From the NCBI GenBank assembly GCA_029777145.1, contig JAKOSS010000020.1:1-7169 (forward strand): a DNA stretch of 7,169 bases, read 5' to 3'. The stretch is from Acidobacteriota bacterium. Its GTDB lineage: Bacteria; Acidobacteriota; Blastocatellia; Pyrinomonadales; Pyrinomonadaceae. A program made the position numbers and the translations under genes. Position 1 is the stretch's first letter. Every line of letters starts with the position of its first letter. This document shows, one piece after another, positions 6,501-7,169 of the stretch. The notes beneath the pieces are model-generated. The model was not told the origin of the DNA, searched no databases, and worked only from the letters and a program-made list of their open reading frames with translations.

Positions 6501-7169
6501 CGTCGTGGAATCGTTAGGCTGCACGCCGACGGTACGGTCGATGAATCGTTCGTCCCGCCTGATGTGGCGACCGGCTATCTTGCGGCCGCCGTCCTGCCGA
6601 GCGGAGATCTGATCGTCTCCGGTACCTTCATCGGATATGCCGGAGGATTCTCGAACGGCCTCGTCAGATTGAATCCCGACGGATCGCTCGACAATGGCTT
6701 CGTTGGCAAGGTCAACGTCGAGGACGGTGATTTTGTGACCGAACTTCTCACGGACGATAGCGGTCGCGTAGTCGCCGGCGGACAGTTCGACGCCTATGAC
6801 GGAACGGTTCGCCGAAGCCTTCTCAGATTGCGTCCGACGTCGCCGGCGGCCAAGGCACCGTTTGATTTCGACGGCGATTCGCAGACCGACATCGCCGTGT
6901 ATCGTCCGTCGAACGGTCAATGGTGGCTGAATCGCTCGTCCACCAGTCTGATCGTTTATACTTTCGGATCCGGATCCGACCTGCTTGCTCCCGCGGACTT
7001 TACCGGCGACGGTAAGACGGACGTCGCGATCTGGCGGCCGGCCACCGGCGAATGGTTCATTTTGCGATCGGAAGACGCGACCTTCTACTCGTTCCCGTTC
7101 GGCGCGTCAGGCGACCAACCCGTGCCCAACGATTACGACGGCGACGGCATTGCGGATCCGGCCGTTTAC
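3177..7169 (+). CDS. Giant modular secreted-type protein, 3' fragment (propeller remainder, LamG, CarboxypepD-reg-like, BACON, delta-60, FG-GAP), runs off right edge
   Basis: This is the continuation of the upstream frame, open from 3156 to the window end without a stop (1338 codons). The first ATG is at 3177, but it is the Met of the blade-5 motif IMNSADG and no Shine-Dalgarno-like sequence precedes it, so it is given only as the earliest possible restart. Domains are the end of the PD40 propeller (to residue 1180), LamG-like jelly roll (1185-1386), carboxypeptidase-regulatory-like sandwich (1390-1469), BACON (1472-1551), fourteen delta-60 repeats (1560-2278) and FG-GAP repeats (2286 onward). 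Made alone it would lack a signal peptide and carry a broken propeller, so a separate functional gene is unlikely. It is most plausibly the second half of the gene upstream, separated by one nonsense codon. No catalytic residues are recognised. The C-terminus, where an anchor or sorting signal might lie, is outside the window. Confidence 0.88.
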   Translation, partial: MNSADGTNKTPLTNVAAPLAYVGNKLSPDGSKIGTDFLSTASSSSREVAVVNVDGSGAVNLTNNSVIDIFHNWSPNGEKIIFGSRRDTATAYELYTMNADGSDVARLTFNTANDSVTDWYRPQQPGSAWWKGEGNALDSDGTNHGTLNGNTNFVPGRIGQSFSFDGTGDSVEVPNTPLFSRSANAPLTVTLWAFRADGQDRVHILGKRGACDGNPFNYQMGIHSGIGLNFFFGSSAGYAATSIDVVPVNQWTMLTATFDGTTIRLYKDARQVAWSTTTLGPENTSSFKFGSSGTCDATGEGWRGKLDEIRFFDRALTLSEIEAIYAEAPALPQISGHITKNGQPLAGVTVALTGASTATAITDASGRYWFPNLNAGGDYTITPTLADHAFTPISSAFTNISTNQTADFTAVEGCIYSLSPSSQTIPNSGGNGSFSVTSQPGCTWIAQSSIGWLTTGSTGSGNGTVNFTGDANSGPQRSGTITVAGQIFTVQQESAPVPSSDMELDPQFAAQVADAFGPVFATAVQPDGKILVGGGFTRVSGAVRNGIDRLNADGSRDLTFNPGGTGAPGQTRMIIPLPDGKILAGGSFTAYNGVAVNGRIIRLNSDGSVDSTFNSGGSGANGLVYDAVIQSDSKIVIAGTFTQYNGTAMNRVARLNADGTLDQTFNPGSGPDSTVDEIEILSNGKFVIGGFFANVAGQPRKSIARLNSDGSLDATFDVGSGADIPGNSAGARVEALAVQADGKVIVGGAFSHYNGTAASGLIRLNDNGSPDPTFIPGTGGYFRQLKVLPDGRIYLGGGGGGAPAIQRLLANGTLDASYQPQEVNDVCNDFSVQSDGRLIVGGSFYSVGGTFNHHYIYRSNSDGTVDGGFNAEIGTRGVVNSIRRQPDNKIVVSGNFYTANGTLRTNVARFNDDGTLDTAFDPAITSAFQSVNDTDLQSDGKIIIAGSITTIRVGPNVFPVNAIARLNTDGTYDPGFNSTTPSGSITAVRVVAGDKTVAAGTLTVAGQTRRLVRFNNDGSLDASFVNGDSNGSMLDVEILPDGKMLAAGTFNQYNGNARFGLVRLNSDGSVDTGFNTGSGPNAFVRDVSVLSNGKIIAIGGFTSYNGIARRGIVRLHADGTVDESFVPPDVATGYLAAAVLPSGDLIVSGTFIGYAGGFSNGLVRLNPDGSLDNGFVGKVNVEDGDFVTELLTDDSGRVVAGGQFDAYDGTVRRSLLRLRPTSPAAKAPFDFDGDSQTDIAVYRPSNGQWWLNRSSTSLIVYTFGSGSDLLAPADFTGDGKTDVAIWRPATGEWFILRSEDATFYSFPFGASGDQPVPNDYDGDGIADPAVY
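3555..4160 (+). other. LamG / concanavalin A-like jelly-roll domain (within CDS)
   Basis: Residues about 1185-1386 begin with the typical AWWKGEGNALDSDGTNHGTL and PGRIGQSFSFDGTGDSVEVP, continue through LTVTLWAFR and NQWTMLTATFDGTTIRLYKD, and end in LDEIRFFDRALTLSEIEAIY. This is the classic course of bacterial LamG-like (laminin G/pentraxin-type) jelly rolls, about 200 residues, which bind carbohydrate or protein in extracellular proteins. The paired cysteines at residues 1269 and 1353 fit the usual stabilising disulfide. It follows the last propeller blade with only a few residues of Pro/Gln-rich linker. No glycosidase catalytic pair is evident. Confidence 0.88.
4170..4409 (+). other. Carboxypeptidase-regulatory-like beta-sandwich domain (within CDS)
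   Basis: Residues 1390-1469 read PQISGHITKNGQPLAGVTVA, then a TDASGRYWFPNLNAGGDYTI turn and strand, and a closing NQTADFTAV. The order G-x-I, G-x-P-L-A-G-V-x-V, T-D-x-x-G-x-Y and a Gly-rich turn before Y-x-I/V is the pattern of CarboxypepD_reg / Cna-B-like sandwiches, non-catalytic spacers or binding modules in secreted proteins. It links the LamG domain to the second BACON domain. Confidence 0.82.
4416..4655 (+). other. BACON domain 2 (within CDS)
   Basis: Residues 1472-1551 repeat the layout of the first copy: CIYSLSPSS, GGNGSFSVTSQPGCTWIAQS, then TGSTGSGNGTVNF and TITVAGQIFTVQQES. The Cys-to-Cys distance is again 28 residues (1472 and 1500), and both copies are 80 residues long. The two share an exact 14-base stretch (2457-2470 and 4551-4564) but differ elsewhere, so they are paralogous modules and not a recent duplication. 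This copy connects the carboxypeptidase-regulatory-like domain to the second delta-60 block. Confidence 0.85.
4680..6836 (+). repeat. Delta-60 (DUF5122-type) repeat block 2, short subtype, 14 copies
   Basis: Fourteen tandem copies are seen, with the DGK-equivalent turn at 4755, 4911, 5070, 5223, 5397, 5544, 5679, 5835, 5991, 6153, 6297, 6450, 6600 and 6759. Spacing is 135-174 bases, mostly near 153-156 (about 52 residues). The consensus is LPDGKILAGGxFTxYNG, then ARLNxDGSxDxTFNxGSG. The GGxFTxYNG turn and the shorter period set it apart from block 1, which has VAGxS and DFAxARYN. The sixth copy is short and has six glycines in place of the FTxYNG motif; the tenth has AGDKTVAAG instead of DGKI. 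The block probably forms propeller-like beta structure, but no ligand can be named. Confidence 0.92.
5562..5579 (+). repeat. GGC trinucleotide tract (five GGC plus GGA) coding six glycines
   Basis: Five consecutive in-frame GGC codons and one GGA form a small triplet tract inside the sixth delta-60 copy of block 2. It stands where neighbouring copies have the GGxFTxYNG turn. Such tracts can change length by slippage without breaking the frame. Confidence 0.8.
6858..7169 (+). other. FG-GAP / VCBS-type calcium-loop repeats, C-terminal, partial
   Basis: From residue 2286 to the window edge there are three copies of an Asp-rich loop, FDFDGDSQTD (6861-6890), ADFTGDGKTD (6993-7022) and NDYDGDGIAD (7128-7157). 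They are separated by AVYRPSNGQWWL, a short strand with FGSGSD, AIWRPATGEWFI and FGASGD. The loop matches the D-x-D-G-D-G-x-x-D calcium-binding signature of FG-GAP/VCBS repeats, which build integrin-like propellers in extracellular proteins. Here the first loop has Ser in place of the second Gly and the second has Thr at the third position. The repeat with a (V/I)xRPxxGxW strand is familiar from the C-termini of large acidobacterial secreted proteins. More copies presumably follow outside the window. Confidence 0.85.

Noticed and set aside
5298..6920. Antisense open frames of 229 codons (5298-5987) and 225 codons (6243-6920)
   Set aside because: They mirror the periodic delta-60 repeats in the opposite strand; their apparent repeats are the reverse complement of the real ones and no start context or family pattern supports them.
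6964..6980. Palindromic ggatccggatcc as an operator or recombination site
   Set aside because: It is in frame within the FG-GAP region, coding GSGSD, a motif typical there; it is explained by codon choice.
1..7169. Defence system, toxin, CRISPR or mobile-element content
   Set aside because: Only one modular extracellular-type reading frame is present; no nuclease, transposase, methylase, terminal inverted repeats or spaced direct repeats of the CRISPR kind are seen.

Overview
The whole window is coding sequence on the + strand and belongs to one very large, modular, secreted-type protein. Its start and end both lie outside the window. A single frame (first full codon at 3, last codon 7167-7169) runs through all 7.17 kb, 2389 codons, with exactly one stop: a TGA at 3153-3155. 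Residue numbers used here are codon numbers in that frame (residue = base position / 3). There is no intergenic space, RNA gene, promoter, terminator, CRISPR array or insertion sequence. Everything not on this frame looks like a shadow of it.

Layout: delta-60 (DUF5122-type) repeats of about 58 residues (3-2063); a divergent InlB B-repeat-like domain (2079-2315); a BACON domain (2322-2561); a seven-bladed TolB/PD40-type beta-propeller (2583-3542) containing the TGA in blade 5; a LamG/concanavalin-like jelly roll (3555-4160); a carboxypeptidase-regulatory-like beta-sandwich (4170-4409); a second BACON domain (4416-4655); fourteen delta-60 repeats of a second, shorter subtype of about 52 residues (4680-6836); and FG-GAP/VCBS calcium-loop repeats (6858 to the right edge).

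The TGA is best read as a recent GGA (Gly) to TGA change, or a base-calling or assembly error, in a gene that was one piece. The same frame continues without a frameshift, the stop occupies a real residue position in the blade spacing, and a closed propeller would be cut in the middle. As written, the DNA gives a 5' fragment ending at 3155 and a 3' fragment of more than 1330 codons without a convincing start or export signal.

The domains are binding, scaffold or propeller folds. No catalytic domain is visible, so the protein is most likely a large extracellular or cell-surface protein, but its ligand cannot be told. The moderately GC-rich coding and this mix of delta-60, BACON, LamG, PD40 and FG-GAP modules resemble giant proteins of soil Acidobacteriota (Blastocatellia/Pyrinomonadales-like). 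That assignment is inference from family experience; Verrucomicrobiota, Planctomycetota and Bacteroidota carry similar modules.
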